This document shows, piece after piece, positions 37,667 through 48,158 of a stretch of 53,581 nucleotides of DNA. The position numbers and the translations under genes were made by a program. The DNA is from Janthinobacterium sp. GW458P (GTDB lineage: Bacteria; Pseudomonadota; Gammaproteobacteria; Burkholderiales; Burkholderiaceae_D): contig NZ_NEGZ01000038.1 in assembly GCF_002127585.1 (NCBI RefSeq), positions 1-53,581 of the forward strand, written 5' to 3'. Every line of letters starts with the position of its first letter. The first letter of the stretch is position 1. The notes under the pieces are model-generated. The model was not told where the DNA came from. It saw only the letters and a list, made by a program, of their open reading frames with translations, and searched no databases.

Positions 37667-38133
37667 TTGCTGTCCTTTCCTTCCGCTGCCTTGCTGTAGA
37701 TGAACTGATTGATCAGGTCTTCCAGCACTGTGGCCGATTGAGTGCGGGCGATCTTGTCGCCCTCTGCCAGGTTCGCCAGATCACCGCCCGCTTCCAGGCC
37801 GATATACTGCTCACCCAGCAAACCGGCCGTCAGAATCTTGGCCGAGCTGTCTTTCGGAAATTTGTAACCGTCTTCGATGTCCAGTTTCACCAGCGCCTGG
37901 TAGGTCTTGTCGTCAAAGCGGATCTCCGCCACGCGCCCGACCACCACGCCGGCGCCCTTGACGGGCGCCTGCGGCTTGAGGCCGCCAATGTTGTCGAATT
38001 TCGCAGTAATGGTATACGTCTTGCTGAACGACAGCGAGCTCATATTGCCGGCCTTGAACGCGAGAAACATCACCGCCGCCACGCCCAGCAAGACGAACAA
38101 GCCTACCCAGACATCCAAAGATTTACGTTGCAT
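37663..38133 (-). CDS. mlaD: Mla system MCE-domain protein MlaD
   Basis: 156 aa. One N-terminal membrane anchor (LDVWVGLFVLLGVAAVMFLA) and one MCE domain (FDNIGGLKPQAPVKGAGVVV, DGYKFPKDSSAKILTAGLLG, EQYIGLEAGGD). MlaD forms the hexameric periplasmic ring on the MlaE/MlaF core. The ATG at 38133 has AGGA 6 bp upstream; an upstream in-frame GTG is not needed. It lies 80 bp after mlaE. Confidence 0.96.
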   Translation of the reverse strand: MQRKSLDVWVGLFVLLGVAAVMFLAFKAGNMSSLSFSKTYTITAKFDNIGGLKPQAPVKGAGVVVGRVAEIRFDDKTYQALVKLDIEDGYKFPKDSSAKILTAGLLGEQYIGLEAGGDLANLAEGDKIARTQSATVLEDLINQFIYSKAAEGKDSK

Positions 38134-38213
38134 AAACAATCCTAAATAATTTTTACTTGCCGCCACCTGCGCAGATCCCGCCCAGGCCGCTATTTTTTTT
38201 TGCTGATCTGTAA

Positions 38214-38999
38214 TTACTTGCTAAACATCAAAGCCGTCATCATGAAATCGAGCCACCACACCATCAGTGACGAAATAACAACAGTGCGCGTGGTGGCGCC
38301 GGACACGTCTTCCGGCGTCGGCTGTGCCTGGTAACCCTGGAACAGCGCGATGAACGTCACCGCAATGCCGAAGACCAAGCTTTTGACATAGGTACCGTTG
38401 CCAATATCTTTCCAAACATTTACGCCGCCCTGCATCTGCGACCAGAACGAGCCTTCATCGACGCCGATCAGCACCACGCCGACCAGGTAGCTGCCGATGA
38501 CGCCGACGGCCGTGAAGATGCCGCCGAGGATAGGCATGGCGATCACGCCGGCCCAGAAACGGGGCGCCAGCACGCGCTGGATCGGGTTGACGGCCATCAT
38601 TTCCATGGCCGACAGCTGCTCGCCGGCCTTCATCAGGCCGATTTCGGCCGTCAGCGAGGTGCCGGCGCGGCCAGCGAACAGCAGGGCCGTGACGACCGGA
38701 CCCAGCTCACGCATCAGTGACAGCGCCACCAATTGCCCCAGCGATTGCGTCGCGCCAAAGGTGCTCAGCGTGTAATAGCCTTGCAAACCCAGCACCATGC
38801 CGACGAACAGGCCGGACACGGCGATGATCACCACCGAGCGGCTGCCGATGTAAAACAATTGCTCGAGAAGCAAGTGCGGACGGCGCCACAAGCCCCCCGA
38901 GGAGGCGATGATGAGAAAGAAGGAACGCACGGCAAAGCCGAGGTCTTGTACCGAATTGCGCAACCATGCTCCGATCGCCGCCAGGAAACCCGCGATCAT
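38214..38999 (-). CDS. mlaE: Mla system permease MlaE
   Basis: 261 aa inner-membrane permease of the MlaE/YrbE family. Conserved stretches are RELGPVVTALLFAGRAGTSL, TAEIGLMKAGEQLSAMEMM and the membrane helices around it. It forms a dimer that moves phospholipids, powered by MlaF. It overlaps mlaF by 4 bp. Confidence 0.97.
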   Translation of the reverse strand: MIAGFLAAIGAWLRNSVQDLGFAVRSFFLIIASSGGLWRRPHLLLEQLFYIGSRSVVIIAVSGLFVGMVLGLQGYYTLSTFGATQSLGQLVALSLMRELGPVVTALLFAGRAGTSLTAEIGLMKAGEQLSAMEMMAVNPIQRVLAPRFWAGVIAMPILGGIFTAVGVIGSYLVGVVLIGVDEGSFWSQMQGGVNVWKDIGNGTYVKSLVFGIAVTFIALFQGYQAQPTPEDVSGATTRTVVISSLMVWWLDFMMTALMFSK

Positions 39000-39817
39000 C
39001 GGCCCGCTCCCGCGTGCAGCCCCAGGTCGTCGGCCAGCGACTTGCCCGGGTAGTGGAACGGCACGGGGCCATCGGCCTCGGCGTTGACGAACTGCTTCAC
39101 GTACGGATGCGTCGAGACAGCCATTTCGGCCGGCGTACCGTGCGCCACAATCTTGCCCGATGACAGAAAATAGACGTAATCAGCGATGGCAAAACACTCC
39201 TTTACATCGTGCGATACCAGGATAGACGTGGAGCCCAGCGCATCGTTCAGATTGCGGATCAAATTGGCCGTCACGCCCATGGAAATCGGGTCCAGGCCGG
39301 CGAACGGCTCGTCATACATGATCAGTTCGGGGTCGAGCGCGATGGCGCGCGCCAGGGCGACGCGGCGGCCCATGCCGCCGGAAATCTCGGCCGGCTTCAA
39401 TTGCGCCGCATTGCGCAAGCCCACGGCGTGCAGCTTCATCAGCACCAGGGTGCGGATCAGCTCTTCATTCAAGTCCGTGTGTTCGCGCAGGGGGAAGGCC
39501 ACGTTCTCGAACGCCGTCAAGTCCGTAAACAGGGCGCCATGCTGGAACAGCATGCCCATCTTGCGGCGCAGCTGGTATAGCTGGTCCGTCCCCAGCGTAT
39601 GCACGATCTGGCCGTCGACATTGACGGAGCCGGAACTGGGACGCAGCTGCCCGCCGATCAGGCGCAGTACGGTCGTCTTGCCACTGCCGGAACCACCCAT
39701 GACGGCCACAACTTTTCCACGTGGGAAATCCATTTGAAGGCCCGATAAAATCGAACGTTCTCCATAGGCAAAGTGTAAATCACGGATTTCAACAAGATTT
39801 GGCACGACGAAGCTCAC
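38996..39817 (-). CDS. mlaF: Mla system ATPase MlaF
   Basis: 273 aa ABC ATPase. Walker A VMGGSGSGKTTVLRLIGGQ, signature EISGGMGRRVALARAIALDP, Walker B LIMYDEPFAGLDPIS and H-loop ILVSHDVKECFAIADYV are intact; the C-terminal extension that bridges the dimer is present. The only reasonable start is GTG at 39817, since the next internal ATG would cut off the first strand. It is the first gene of the mla series. Confidence 0.96.
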   Translation of the reverse strand: MSFVVPNLVEIRDLHFAYGERSILSGLQMDFPRGKVVAVMGGSGSGKTTVLRLIGGQLRPSSGSVNVDGQIVHTLGTDQLYQLRRKMGMLFQHGALFTDLTAFENVAFPLREHTDLNEELIRTLVLMKLHAVGLRNAAQLKPAEISGGMGRRVALARAIALDPELIMYDEPFAGLDPISMGVTANLIRNLNDALGSTSILVSHDVKECFAIADYVYFLSSGKIVAHGTPAEMAVSTHPYVKQFVNAEADGPVPFHYPGKSLADDLGLHAGAGR

Positions 39818-39993
39818 TATTTTAATGGCGTATTGTAGTGCAGAAACACCAATCTCTGCTGAGACACCCCGCTGGACAGCCCGGGACAGGGGGAGAATAC
39901 AACACTAATGAATCGAAAGTCAGATATTTTATTGTAAAAAACGCGAGCCTGCACGCGCGCCGCGCCCACAAACGGCGGCATGAGCAAGTAACA

Positions 39994-40024
39994 AGGGCCA
40001 CGGCGCATTGCACGCCGTGGCCCT
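39994..40024 (-). terminator. Hairpin after gltD
   Basis: A perfect 12-bp stem (AGGGCCACGGCG with CGCCGTGGCCCT) around a 7-base loop, about 20 bp after the gltD stop. Only a weak T-rich tail (TTGTTACTTG) follows, so it may work as an intrinsic terminator or a 3'-end stabiliser. Confidence 0.65.
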
Positions 40025-40045
40025 GGCTTGATCCAGCTCAAATCG

Positions 40046-41509
40046 TTAGCGTGGCAGCGAGGAAGCACCCATCAGGAAGGCATCGACGGCGCGCGCGCAC
40101 TGGCGCCCTTCGCGGATGGCCCAGACCACCAGCGACTGGCCACGGCGCATGTCGCCGGCCGCGAACACTTTCGGCACCGACGTCTGGTAGCAGCCTTCGC
40201 CGTCCGTGCCGGCCTTGACGTTGCCGCGCGCATCCGTATCGACGCCGAACGCTTGCAGCACTTGTTGCACAGGGGAAACAAACCCCATGGCCAGGAAGAC
40301 CAGGTCCGCCTTCATCTCGAATTCCGAGTTCGGCACTTCGCTCATCTTGCCGTCTTTCCATTCGACTCTGCAGGCGATCAGCTTTTCCACCTTGCCGCCC
40401 TTGCCTTCGAAACGCTTGGTGGCCACGGCCCAGTCGCGCTCGCAGCCTTCCTCGTGCGAGGACGAGGTGCGCAGCTTGGTCGGCCAGTACGGCCAGACGA
40501 GCGGCTTGTTTTCCTGTTCCGGCGGCTGCGGCATCAGTTCGAACTGGGCCACGGAAGCGGCGCCATGGCGGTTCGAGGTGCCCACGCAGTCGGAACCCGT
40601 GTCGCCGCCGCCGATCACCACCACGTGCTTGCCCGTGGCCTTGATCTGGTCCTTGAGCTTGTCGCCCGCGTTGACCTTGTTTTGCAGCGGCAGGAAATCC
40701 ATGGCGAAATGCACGCCTTTCAGGTCGCGGCCCGGCACGGGCAAGTCGCGCGGCTGCTCGGCGCCGCCGGCCATGATGACGGCGTCAAATTCTTTTTCCA
40801 GGTCTTCCGGGAAAATGGTTTCCTTGGCCCAGTTGTTCACGTTGGCAGGGAAATCCTTGCCGACCAGCACGCTGGTGCGGAACACCACGCCTTCGGCTTC
40901 CATCTGTTTCACGCGCAGGTCGATGTGCGACTTTTCCATCTTGAAGTCAGGGATGCCGTAACGCAACAAACCGCCGACCCGGTCGCTCTTCTCGAACACG
41001 GTGACGGCGTGGCCGGCGCGCGCCAGCTGCTGCGCCGCCGCCAGGCCGGCGGGGCCGGAACCGACGATGGCTACTTTCTTGCCAGTACTAAAAGAGGCCG
41101 GCTGCGGCGTGACCCAGCCGTGTTCCCAGCCCATGTCGATGATTTTATGCTCGATGGACTTGATGCCGACCGGATCTTCGTGTATGCCCAGGGTACAAGC
41201 CGCTTCGCACGGCGCCGGGCAGATGCGGCCCGTAAATTCCGGGAAGTTGTTCGTCGAATGCAGGGTATCGAGCGCTTCGCGGTAGGCGCCGCGGTACACG
41301 AGGTCATTCCAGTCAGGAATGATGTTATTCACGGGACAACCCGTGGTGCAGAAGGGGATGCCGCAATCCATGCAGCGCGCGCCCTGCACGGTCGCCTGGG
41401 CGTCCGACAGGTGCAAGACGAATTCCTTGTAGTTCTTCAGACGCGCGGCAGGCTCCAGATAGTGCTCGTCCTGGCGCTTGAATTCCATGAAGCCGGTAAT
41501 TTTACCCAC
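40046..41509 (-). CDS. gltD: Glutamate synthase, small subunit
   Basis: 487 aa. Carries the electrons from NADPH to the large subunit. N-terminal iron-sulfur cysteines in [20 protein letters not shown] and [12 protein letters not shown], an FAD-binding loop [20 protein letters not shown] and an NADPH-binding loop [14 protein letters not shown]. It starts with GTG at 41509, eight bases after AAAGGA. Together with GltB it turns glutamine and 2-oxoglutarate into two glutamates. 68 bp separate it from gltB. Confidence 0.97.
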   Translation of the reverse strand: MGKITGFMEFKRQDEHYLEPAARLKNYKEFVLHLSDAQATVQGARCMDCGIPFCTTGCPVNNIIPDWNDLVYRGAYREALDTLHSTNNFPEFTGRICPAPCEAACTLGIHEDPVGIKSIEHKIIDMGWEHGWVTPQPASFSTGKKVAIVGSGPAGLAAAQQLARAGHAVTVFEKSDRVGGLLRYGIPDFKMEKSHIDLRVKQMEAEGVVFRTSVLVGKDFPANVNNWAKETIFPEDLEKEFDAVIMAGGAEQPRDLPVPGRDLKGVHFAMDFLPLQNKVNAGDKLKDQIKATGKHVVVIGGGDTGSDCVGTSNRHGAASVAQFELMPQPPEQENKPLVWPYWPTKLRTSSSHEEGCERDWAVATKRFEGKGGKVEKLIACRVEWKDGKMSEVPNSEFEMKADLVFLAMGFVSPVQQVLQAFGVDTDARGNVKAGTDGEGCYQTSVPKVFAAGDMRRGQSLVVWAIREGRQCARAVDAFLMGASSLPR

Positions 41510-41577
41510 GATGTTTCCTTTGTATTTGGCTGGCGGGGAGCGGCTCGGCCGCTCCCGTATCATTGATCTTGGCTGGC

Positions 41578-44500
41578 TCAGGCGGCGACGGCTTGCACTT
41601 CCATGGCGGCGTCGGCTGCCATTTCGATCAGCGCGCGCTTATATTCGTTCGGGAAGACCTTCACGAACTTGCCGCGCGCCGCGGCCCAGTCGTCGAGCAG
41701 GACGCGGGCGCGGGTGCTGCCCGTGTGCTTGAAGTGACGCTCGATCAGGCGCTTGAGGATCACTTCATCGGCTTCCGGCGCGCCGTCGCGGTGCTGCGTA
41801 TGCCAGGCGTCGCGGTCGACATGCTGTTCCGCTGCGGACACGACCTTGTCCAGGCTGACCATGGCCGTGTTGCACTTGCTGGCAAAGTCGCCGGCCGGAT
41901 CATAGACATAGGCGATGCCGCCCGACATGCCGGCCGCGAAGTTGCGTCCCGTATTGCCCAGCACCACCACCGTGCCGCCCGTCATGTATTCGCAGCCATG
42001 GTCGCCCAGGCCCTCGACCACCGTGGTGGCGCCCGAGTTGCGCACGGCAAAGCGTTCGCCTGCCACGCCATTGAAGAAGGCTTCGCCGGCGATGGCGCCG
42101 TACAGCACCGTGTTGCCGATGATGATGTTGTCCACGGCCCAGCCACGGAATTCCGTATTCGGCCGCACGATGATGCGTCCGCCGGACAGACCTTTACCCA
42201 CGTAATCGTTGCCCTCGCCCACCAGGTCGATCGTGATGCCGTGCGCCAGGAAGGCGCAGGCCGACTGGCCCGCCGTGCCTTGCAGCTGGATGTGGATGGT
42301 GTCGTCCGGCAAGCCGGCATGGCCGTATTTCTTCGCCACTTCGCCGGACAGCATGGTGCCCACCGTGCGGTTGACGTTGCGCACGGGCGAGATGAAGGAA
42401 ACGCGCTCGCCCTTTTCCAGCGCCGCGCGCGCCTGCGCGATCAGCTTGTGGTCGAGCGCCTTTTCCAGCGCGTGGTCCTGGTGTTCCACGTGGCGGCAAG
42501 CTTGCTCGCCCGTCGTTTCCGGCTTGTGGAAGATGGCCGAGAAGTCCAGGCCCTGCGCCTTCCAGTGCGAAATCGCCTTCGATTTGTCGAGCAGGTCGAC
42601 CCGGCCGATCAGTTCATCGTAGCTGCGGATGCCCAGCTGCGCCATCAGTTGGCGGGCTTCTTCGGCAACGAAGAAGAAGTAATTGACGACATACTCGGGC
42701 TTGCCCGAGAACTTGGCGCGCAGCACCGGGTCTTGCGTGGCCACGCCCACCGGGCACGTATTCAAGTGGCATTTGCGCATCATGATGCAGCCTTCGACCA
42801 CCAGCGGCGCCGTGGCGAAACCGATCTCGTCGGCGCCCAGCAGGGCGGCGATGACCACGTCGCGGCCCGTCTTCATCTGGCCGTCGGCCTGCACGCGGAT
42901 GCGGCTGCGCAAGCCGTTCAAGACTAATGTTTGTTGTGTTTCAGCCAGACCCAGCTCCCAGGGCGTGCCCGCATGCTTCACGGACGACAATGGCGAGGCG
43001 CCCGTGCCGCCGTCATGGCCGGCGACGACGACGTGGTCGGCTTTCGCCTTGGTGACGCCGGCGGCGACCGTGCCGATGCCCACTTCCGACACCAGCTTGA
43101 CGGAAATCGAGGCGCGCGGATTGGCGTTCTTCAAGTCATGGATCAGCTGCGCCAGGTCTTCGATCGAATAGATGTCGTGGTGCGGCGGCGGCGAAATCAG
43201 GCCCACGCCCGGCACGGAAAAGCGCAGGCTGGCGATGTATTCGGACACCTTATGGCCCGGCAACTGGCCGCCTTCGCCCGGTTTCGCGCCTTGCGCCATC
43301 TTGATCTGGATCTGGTCGGCCGAGTTCAGGTAGGCGGCCGTGACGCCGAAACGTCCCGAGGCCACCTGCTTGATGCGCGAGCGCATGGAATCGCCTTCCT
43401 GCAGGGGAATATCGACGACGATCTGCTTGCTGCCCACGATGGACGCCATGGTGTCGCCCTGGCGGATCGGGATGCCCTTCAGTTCCTGCGTGTAGCGGTT
43501 CGGATCTTCGCCGCCCTCGCCCGTGTTCGACTTGCCGCCGATGCGGTTCATGGCCACTGCCAGGGTCGCGTGCGCTTCCGTGCTGATGGAGCCGAGCGAC
43601 ATGGCGCCCGTGGCGAAGCGCTTGACGATTTCCTTGGCCGGTTCCACTTCGTCGAGCGGGATGGCCTTGGTCGGGTCAAGCTTGAACTCGAACAGGCCGC
43701 GCAGGGTCAGGTGGCGACGGCTCTGGTCGTTGATGATTTGCGCATACTCCTTGTAGCTGGAGAAATTGTTGCTGCGCGTGGAGTGCTGCAGCTTGGCAAT
43801 CGCGTCCGGCGTCCACATGTGGTCTTCGCCGCGCACGCGGAACGCATACTCGCCGCCCGCGTCAAGCTTATCCATCAACACGGGATCGTCGCCGAAGGCC
43901 AGCGCATGCAGGCGCAGCGCCTCTTCCGCCACTTCAAACACGCCGATGCCTTCCACGTTCGAGGCCGTGCCCTTGAAGTATTTGTCCACCAGCGACTTGT
44001 TCAAGCCGATGGCTTCGAAAATCTGCGCGCCGCAGTACGACATATACGTGGAAATGCCCATCTTCGACATGACTTTCATCAAGCCTTTGCCCACCGCCTT
44101 CGTGTAGTTATAGATGGCTTTGTCGCCGGACAAGTCACCGGGCAAGCCGTGCGCCAGCTCGACCAGGGTTTCCATGGCCAGATACGGGTGGACGGCTTCC
44201 GCGCCATAGCCCGCCAGCAGGGCGAAGTGGTGCGTTTCGCGGGCCGAACCCGTTTCCACGACGAGGCCGGTGGAGGCGCGCAAGCCCTTGCTCACCAGGT
44301 GCTGGTGCACGGTGGAGGTGGCCAGCAGCGCGGGGATCGCCACCTGGTCGGCGCAGATGGCGCGGTCCGAGACGATCAAAATGTTGTGGCCGGACTTGAC
44401 GGCGTCGACGGCTTCCGCGCACAGCGAGGCCAGGCACGCTTCCACGCCTTCCTTGCCCCAGGCCAGCGGGTAGCAGATGTCCAGTTCGTACGACTTGAAC

Positions 44501-46278
44501 TTGCCGCCCGTGTGGGCGCTGATATTGCGCAAGCGCGCCATGTCGTCAAAGCCCAGCACGGGCTGCGCCACTTCCAGGCGCATCGGCGGGTTGACGTTGT
44601 TGGTATCGAGCAAGTTCGGTTTCGGGCCGATGAAGGACACCAGCGACATCACCATCGCTTCGCGGATCGGGTCGATCGGCGGGTTCGTCACTTGCGCGAA
44701 CAATTGCTTGAAGTAGTTATACAAAGGCTTCAATTTGTTCGACATGACGGCCAGCGGCGAGTCATTGCCCATCGAGCCCGTCGCCTCTTCGCCGGCCAGT
44801 GCCATCGGCGCCATGAGGAATTTCAGGTCTTCCTGCGTGTAGCCGAACGCCTGCTGGCGGTCCAGCAGCGACGGCTGGGCCTTTTCGCCCTGGGCGCGGT
44901 CCAGTTTCGCTTGTCCTTCGGCCAGCTTGATCTCGTCGAGCTTGATGCGCACCGAGTTGATCCACGCCTTGTACGGCTTGGCGTTGGCGTAGGTGTTTTT
45001 CAATTCCTGGTCGTCGATGATGCGGCCCGCTTCCAGGTCGATCAGGAACATTTTGCCAGGCTGCAAGCGCCATTTCTGGATGATTTTCGATTCCGGGATC
45101 GGCAGCACGCCCGATTCGGACGCCATCACCACCAGGTCGTCGTCCGTGACGATGTAGCGGGCCGGGCGCAAGCCGTTGCGGTCCAGCGTGCCGCCGATGT
45201 GGCGGCCGTCCGTGAACGCCATGGCGGCCGGGCCGTCCCACGGTTCCATCATGGCCGCGTGGTATTCATAGAAGGCGCGGCGGTTGTCGTCCATCGTCGT
45301 GTGGTTTTCCCACGCTTCCGGAATCATCATCATCATCGCCTGGGCGATCGGATAGCCGGCCATCAGCAGCAGTTCCAGCGCATTGTCGAAGCAGGCCGTG
45401 TCGGACTGGCCTTCATAGATCAGCGGGAACAGTTTCTGCAGGTCGTCGCCCAGCACGGCCGACTTCATCACGCCTTCGCGCGCGCGCATCCAGTTGAAAT
45501 TGCCTTTCACCGTGTTGATCTCGCCATTGTGCGCGATCAAACGGTAGGGGTGGGCCAGCGGCCATTCGGGGAAGGTATTCGTCGAGAAGCGCTGGTGCAC
45601 GAGGGCCAGGGCCGAGATGCAGCGCGCATCCTGCAAGTCCTTGTAGTACACGCCCACCTGGTCGGCCAGCAGCAAGCCCTTATAGACGATGGTACGGGCC
45701 GACATCGACGGCACGAAGAATTCCTTGCCGTGCAGCAGTTTCAAGGCCTGGATGGCGTGGCCCGATGATTTGCGGATCACATACAGTTTGCGCTCGAGCG
45801 CGTCGGTGACCATGATGTCCGGGCCGCGGCCGATGAAAATCTGGCGGATGACCGGTTCCTTGGCGCGCACGGTGGGCGACATCGGCATGTCCGTATCGAT
45901 GGGCACGTTGCGCCAGCCCAGCACGACTTGTCCTTCGATGCGCACGGCGCGTTCGATTTCCTGTTCGCAGGCGATGCGCGACGCGTGTTCCTTCGGCAGG
46001 AAGACCATGCCCACGCCGTATTCGCCAGGCGGCGGCAATTCCACGCCCTGCTTGGCCATTTCTTCGCGGTAGTACTGGTCGGGAATCTGGATCAGGATGC
46101 CGGCGCCATCGCCCATCAGCGCATCGGCGCCCACGGCGCCCCGGTGATCGAGGTTTTTCAGAATCAGCAAACCCTGTTCGACGATCGAATGGGTCTTGTT
46201 GCCCTTGATATGGGCGACGAAACCGACGCCGCAGGCATCGTGTTCATTGGCTGGGTCGTACAGGCCTTGCGCTTTCAT
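41578..46278 (-). CDS. gltB: Glutamate synthase, large subunit
   Basis: 1566 aa, full length. The glutaminase domain opens [20 protein letters not shown], in which the Cys after a short propeptide (Cys16) is the Ntn nucleophile. Later come the central and FMN-binding synthase domain ([27 protein letters not shown]-type sequence and [11 protein letters not shown]), the 3Fe-4S cysteines in [16 protein letters not shown] and the C-terminal beta-helix ([20 protein letters not shown]). The ATG at 46278 is preceded by GGAGAAG. It is the main ammonia-assimilation enzyme with glutamine synthetase. Confidence 0.97.
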   Translation of the reverse strand: MKAQGLYDPANEHDACGVGFVAHIKGNKTHSIVEQGLLILKNLDHRGAVGADALMGDGAGILIQIPDQYYREEMAKQGVELPPPGEYGVGMVFLPKEHASRIACEQEIERAVRIEGQVVLGWRNVPIDTDMPMSPTVRAKEPVIRQIFIGRGPDIMVTDALERKLYVIRKSSGHAIQALKLLHGKEFFVPSMSARTIVYKGLLLADQVGVYYKDLQDARCISALALVHQRFSTNTFPEWPLAHPYRLIAHNGEINTVKGNFNWMRAREGVMKSAVLGDDLQKLFPLIYEGQSDTACFDNALELLLMAGYPIAQAMMMMIPEAWENHTTMDDNRRAFYEYHAAMMEPWDGPAAMAFTDGRHIGGTLDRNGLRPARYIVTDDDLVVMASESGVLPIPESKIIQKWRLQPGKMFLIDLEAGRIIDDQELKNTYANAKPYKAWINSVRIKLDEIKLAEGQAKLDRAQGEKAQPSLLDRQQAFGYTQEDLKFLMAPMALAGEEATGSMGNDSPLAVMSNKLKPLYNYFKQLFAQVTNPPIDPIREAMVMSLVSFIGPKPNLLDTNNVNPPMRLEVAQPVLGFDDMARLRNISAHTGGKFKSYELDICYPLAWGKEGVEACLASLCAEAVDAVKSGHNILIVSDRAICADQVAIPALLATSTVHQHLVSKGLRASTGLVVETGSARETHHFALLAGYGAEAVHPYLAMETLVELAHGLPGDLSGDKAIYNYTKAVGKGLMKVMSKMGISTYMSYCGAQIFEAIGLNKSLVDKYFKGTASNVEGIGVFEVAEEALRLHALAFGDDPVLMDKLDAGGEYAFRVRGEDHMWTPDAIAKLQHSTRSNNFSSYKEYAQIINDQSRRHLTLRGLFEFKLDPTKAIPLDEVEPAKEIVKRFATGAMSLGSISTEAHATLAVAMNRIGGKSNTGEGGEDPNRYTQELKGIPIRQGDTMASIVGSKQIVVDIPLQEGDSMRSRIKQVASGRFGVTAAYLNSADQIQIKMAQGAKPGEGGQLPGHKVSEYIASLRFSVPGVGLISPPPHHDIYSIEDLAQLIHDLKNANPRASISVKLVSEVGIGTVAAGVTKAKADHVVVAGHDGGTGASPLSSVKHAGTPWELGLAETQQTLVLNGLRSRIRVQADGQMKTGRDVVIAALLGADEIGFATAPLVVEGCIMMRKCHLNTCPVGVATQDPVLRAKFSGKPEYVVNYFFFVAEEARQLMAQLGIRSYDELIGRVDLLDKSKAISHWKAQGLDFSAIFHKPETTGEQACRHVEHQDHALEKALDHKLIAQARAALEKGERVSFISPVRNVNRTVGTMLSGEVAKKYGHAGLPDDTIHIQLQGTAGQSACAFLAHGITIDLVGEGNDYVGKGLSGGRIIVRPNTEFRGWAVDNIIIGNTVLYGAIAGEAFFNGVAGERFAVRNSGATTVVEGLGDHGCEYMTGGTVVVLGNTGRNFAAGMSGGIAYVYDPAGDFASKCNTAMVSLDKVVSAAEQHVDRDAWHTQHRDGAPEADEVILKRLIERHFKHTGSTRARVLLDDWAAARGKFVKVFPNEYKRALIEMAADAAMEVQAVAA

Positions 46279-46352
46279 GGGCTTCTCCGCTGCGTATGGA
46301 TATCGAAAAACTAGAGTAGTGCAACGCAACAAAAAACTCAACCAGAACAATT

Positions 46353-46413
46353 AGGGTCGGAGTCGAATTAAATTGGTTTGCGTCTCCCGCAAAATTTAAT
46401 AGGGACATAGTCG
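46353..46413 (+). repeat. Left pair of REP-like motifs
   Basis: AGGGTCGGAGTCG (46353-46365) and AGGGACATAGTCG (46401-46413). Between them, TTTGCG and CGCAAA with A/T-rich extensions form a hairpin centred near 46386, the usual form of REP sequences. Confidence 0.6.
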
Positions 46414-46471
46414 AAGCCATTTCAATAAATCGTCAGAATGAAACCATTTTTGTTTTAAATGCGAATGCTTT

Positions 46472-47179
46472 TCAATTGGCGTCCGATGCGGCCACGGTTT
46501 TGCGGGGACGGCCCCGCTTGGCAGGCAGTACTTGCCGCTGCATTTTCAGTTCCAGCGCCTGCTTGAACGCGTCGGAACCCAGGGGCCAGCCCTTCAATAC
46601 AGCCTGTTCCACCACCTTGACCTGGCTGCTGCCCAGGCCCTGCTCGAACAGGCGCAGGTACGCCGCTTCGCGGTCGAACGGCGTGTTGCCCAGCGCCCAG
46701 TACAGCGCATGGTCGGTGATCACGGGATCGGGGCGCACGCCCGCATGGTGGGCATAGCTGGACCAGCTGTAATCGAGCGCCTGGCCCGCCAGGCCCGTCT
46801 GCACGGGCACGGACTCCAGGTAGCGGCAGCAGGTGAGGAAGAAATTGTCGGGATCGATGACGGAAGTTTTGTAGCGTCCCTGCCACAGCGCCCCTTCACG
46901 GCCGTATTTTTGATTGAAATACGGCACGTAATAGCGTCCCAGCCACTGCATCAGCTGTCCCAGGCCCGTCGCATCGCTGGGGGTGGCCAATAAATGTAGC
47001 TGATCGGGCAACAAAACATAGGCGTGGATGGCCACCTTGAACATTTTCGCGCCCGTTTTCAGCCAGGACAAAAATTGCGCGTAATCGAGTGCATCCTGGA
47101 ACACGCTCTGGCGGTTGCTGCCGCGCTGGATCACGTAATGGGGCAGTGCGGGAATGATGAGGCGGGGCAAACGGGCCAT
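46472..47179 (-). CDS. REP-associated tyrosine transposase-like protein (RAYT)
   Basis: 235 aa from the ATG at 47179 (an ATG 12 bases upstream is an alternative). It has the RAYT/Y1 transposase outline: MARLPRLIIPALPHYVIQRG at the start, FKVAIHAYVLLPDQLHLLAT, MQWLGRYYVPYFNQKYGREG, ALWQGRYKTSVIDPDNF and a CRYLESVPVQTG then YSWSSYAHHAG. These align with the HUH nuclease family, but the usual H-x-H is D-Q-L-H here, with only the second His kept. The C-terminal 60 residues are a basic extension ending KRGRPRKT, an AT-hook-like segment. Known RAYTs are domesticated enzymes acting on REP DNA, and this one may be impaired. Confidence 0.85.
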   Translation of the reverse strand: MARLPRLIIPALPHYVIQRGSNRQSVFQDALDYAQFLSWLKTGAKMFKVAIHAYVLLPDQLHLLATPSDATGLGQLMQWLGRYYVPYFNQKYGREGALWQGRYKTSVIDPDNFFLTCCRYLESVPVQTGLAGQALDYSWSSYAHHAGVRPDPVITDHALYWALGNTPFDREAAYLRLFEQGLGSSQVKVVEQAVLKGWPLGSDAFKQALELKMQRQVLPAKRGRPRKTVAASDAN

Positions 47180-47239
47180 GGCAGAAATCATGAAATGAAG
47201 GCTAAGGCCTTGATTTTACACACTTGCGCGCGCAGGACG

Positions 47240-47294
47240 CGACTCTGACCCTGTTTTATTTGAAATACCTGAAAAAGCGATTGACTCTGTCCCT
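47240..47294 (-). repeat. Right pair of REP-like motifs
   Basis: On the minus strand, AGGGTCAGAGTCG (47252-47240) and AGGGACAGAGTCA (47294-47282), the same motif family as on the left side of the transposase gene but inverted. Confidence 0.6.
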
Positions 47295-47313
47295 TGATTT
47301 GAGAACAGGATGC

Positions 47314-47460
47314 TCATGCCCCCTCACAAACACTAAGTGAATAGTTCCAGCGGCCACCATTGTCGAGACAGCTGTCGATTTTCCATTCCTGACGCAGCCA
47401 CAGGACAGCACTGGACGCCCCAACGATCAGCAACAGCCCAAGCAGGAAACGCAGTTTCAT
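47314..47460 (-). CDS. 48-aa membrane or exported miniprotein
   Basis: Reads MKLRFLLGLLLIVGASSAVL, then a basic/aromatic segment, IDSCLDNGGRWNYSLSVCEG, and stops at 47314. One N-terminal hydrophobic helix or signal anchor is followed by a short domain with two cysteines 14 apart around GGRWNY, which I recall as a recurrent pattern in small proteins of proteobacteria. It starts 17 bp after the response-regulator stop, so it is the third gene of that operon. The ribosome site is weak (AGCGG). Confidence 0.7.
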   Translation of the reverse strand: MKLRFLLGLLLIVGASSAVLWLRQEWKIDSCLDNGGRWNYSLSVCEGA

Positions 47461-47477
47461 GTGGACCGCTCTGGCGA

Positions 47478-48158
47478 TCAGGACAAATTGAAGCTGGCCG
47501 ACAGGCTGTAGCCCTCGCCATACGCGCTGCGCAGCGGCAAGTCCTGGCCCAGGCCTGTCTTGGCTTTCTTGCGCAGCCGGTACACGAGCATGTCGACCCG
47601 GCGGCCCGCATCGGGGTCTTCGCCGCCCATGCCGGCCACGATGACGTCGCGCGGCACGGGGCGGGTGTTGATGGTCAGCAGGTGCAGGAAGTTGAATTCC
47701 TTTTCCGTCAGGGCGATGACGGCGCCCATCAGTTCAAGTTGGCGAGCGCTCACTTTCAAGGTCCACTTGCCCGGCTCGGGCACGGGGTCCTGCGGGCCGA
47801 CGCGGCGGTCGAGCGCCTCGATGTGGGCCGCCAGCTCGGGGAACTTGATCGGCTTGGTCAGATAATGGTCGGCGCCCAGGCGCAAGCCGAGGATGCGGCT
47901 GTCGAAGGCGACGCGCCCCGTCAGCACCAGCACGCCGATTTGCGGATACAGCTGGCGCATGCGGGGGATGACATTGAAGCCGTCTTCATCGGGCAAGCCC
48001 AGGTCGAGCACGACCACGCCCACATTTCCATGGCTCAATGCAGTCCACATGCCGCCAGCGGAGCTGGTGATATGCACTTCGTGCTCGAGCTCAACGAGGA
48101 ATTCCGCCATGTCTTCGGCGTAGTCCAGATTGTCTTCGACGATCAATATTTTCGTCAT
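47478..48158 (-). CDS. OmpR-family response regulator
   Basis: 226 aa from the ATG at 48158. The receiver domain has acidic residues in ILIVEDNLDY, phospho-acceptor Asp52 in VVVLDLGLPD, Thr80 in LVLTGR and Lys102 in LTKPIKF, all in place. The C-terminal winged helix is of the Trans_reg_C kind (LTEKEFNFLHLLTINT ... RRVDMLVYRLRKKA). The wing ends YGEGYSLSA. It follows its kinase by 137 bp. Target unknown. Confidence 0.93.
   Translation of the reverse strand: MTKILIVEDNLDYAEDMAEFLVELEHEVHITSSAGGMWTALSHGNVGVVVLDLGLPDEDGFNVIPRMRQLYPQIGVLVLTGRVAFDSRILGLRLGADHYLTKPIKFPELAAHIEALDRRVGPQDPVPEPGKWTLKVSARQLELMGAVIALTEKEFNFLHLLTINTRPVPRDVIVAGMGGEDPDAGRRVDMLVYRLRKKAKTGLGQDLPLRSAYGEGYSLSASFNLS

Larger units (their letters stand above)
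46353..47294 (-). mobile_element. REP-associated transposase unit with flanking inverted motifs
   Basis: A RAYT gene bracketed by two copies of a 13-bp motif (consensus AGGGWCRKAGTCR) on each side. Left copies read on the plus strand at 46353-46365 and 46401-46413; right copies read on the minus strand at 47240-47252 and 47282-47294. The pairs are thus inverted with respect to each other. The spacing within each pair is 48 and 42 bp between starts. The arrangement resembles a 'REPtron', a RAYT with its own REP-like elements, between the gltB promoter and the two-component operon. No target-site duplication was evident. Confidence 0.6.

Noticed and set aside
39818..40045. A promoter for the mla operon upstream of mlaF.
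   Set aside because: TACAAT and TATTCT hexamers are present but without a convincing -35 at the right spacing, so no site is called.
41563..45768. Very long open frames on the plus strand opposite gltB (454 and 945 codons).
   Set aside because: Antisense shadows caused by high GC at third codon positions; compositions are Arg/His/Gly-rich with no domain, while gltB on the other strand is complete and unambiguous.
46472..47179. A full insertion sequence with target-site duplication around the transposase-like gene.
   Set aside because: No matching direct repeats or IS-type terminal repeats were found; the flanking motifs fit REP-like elements better.
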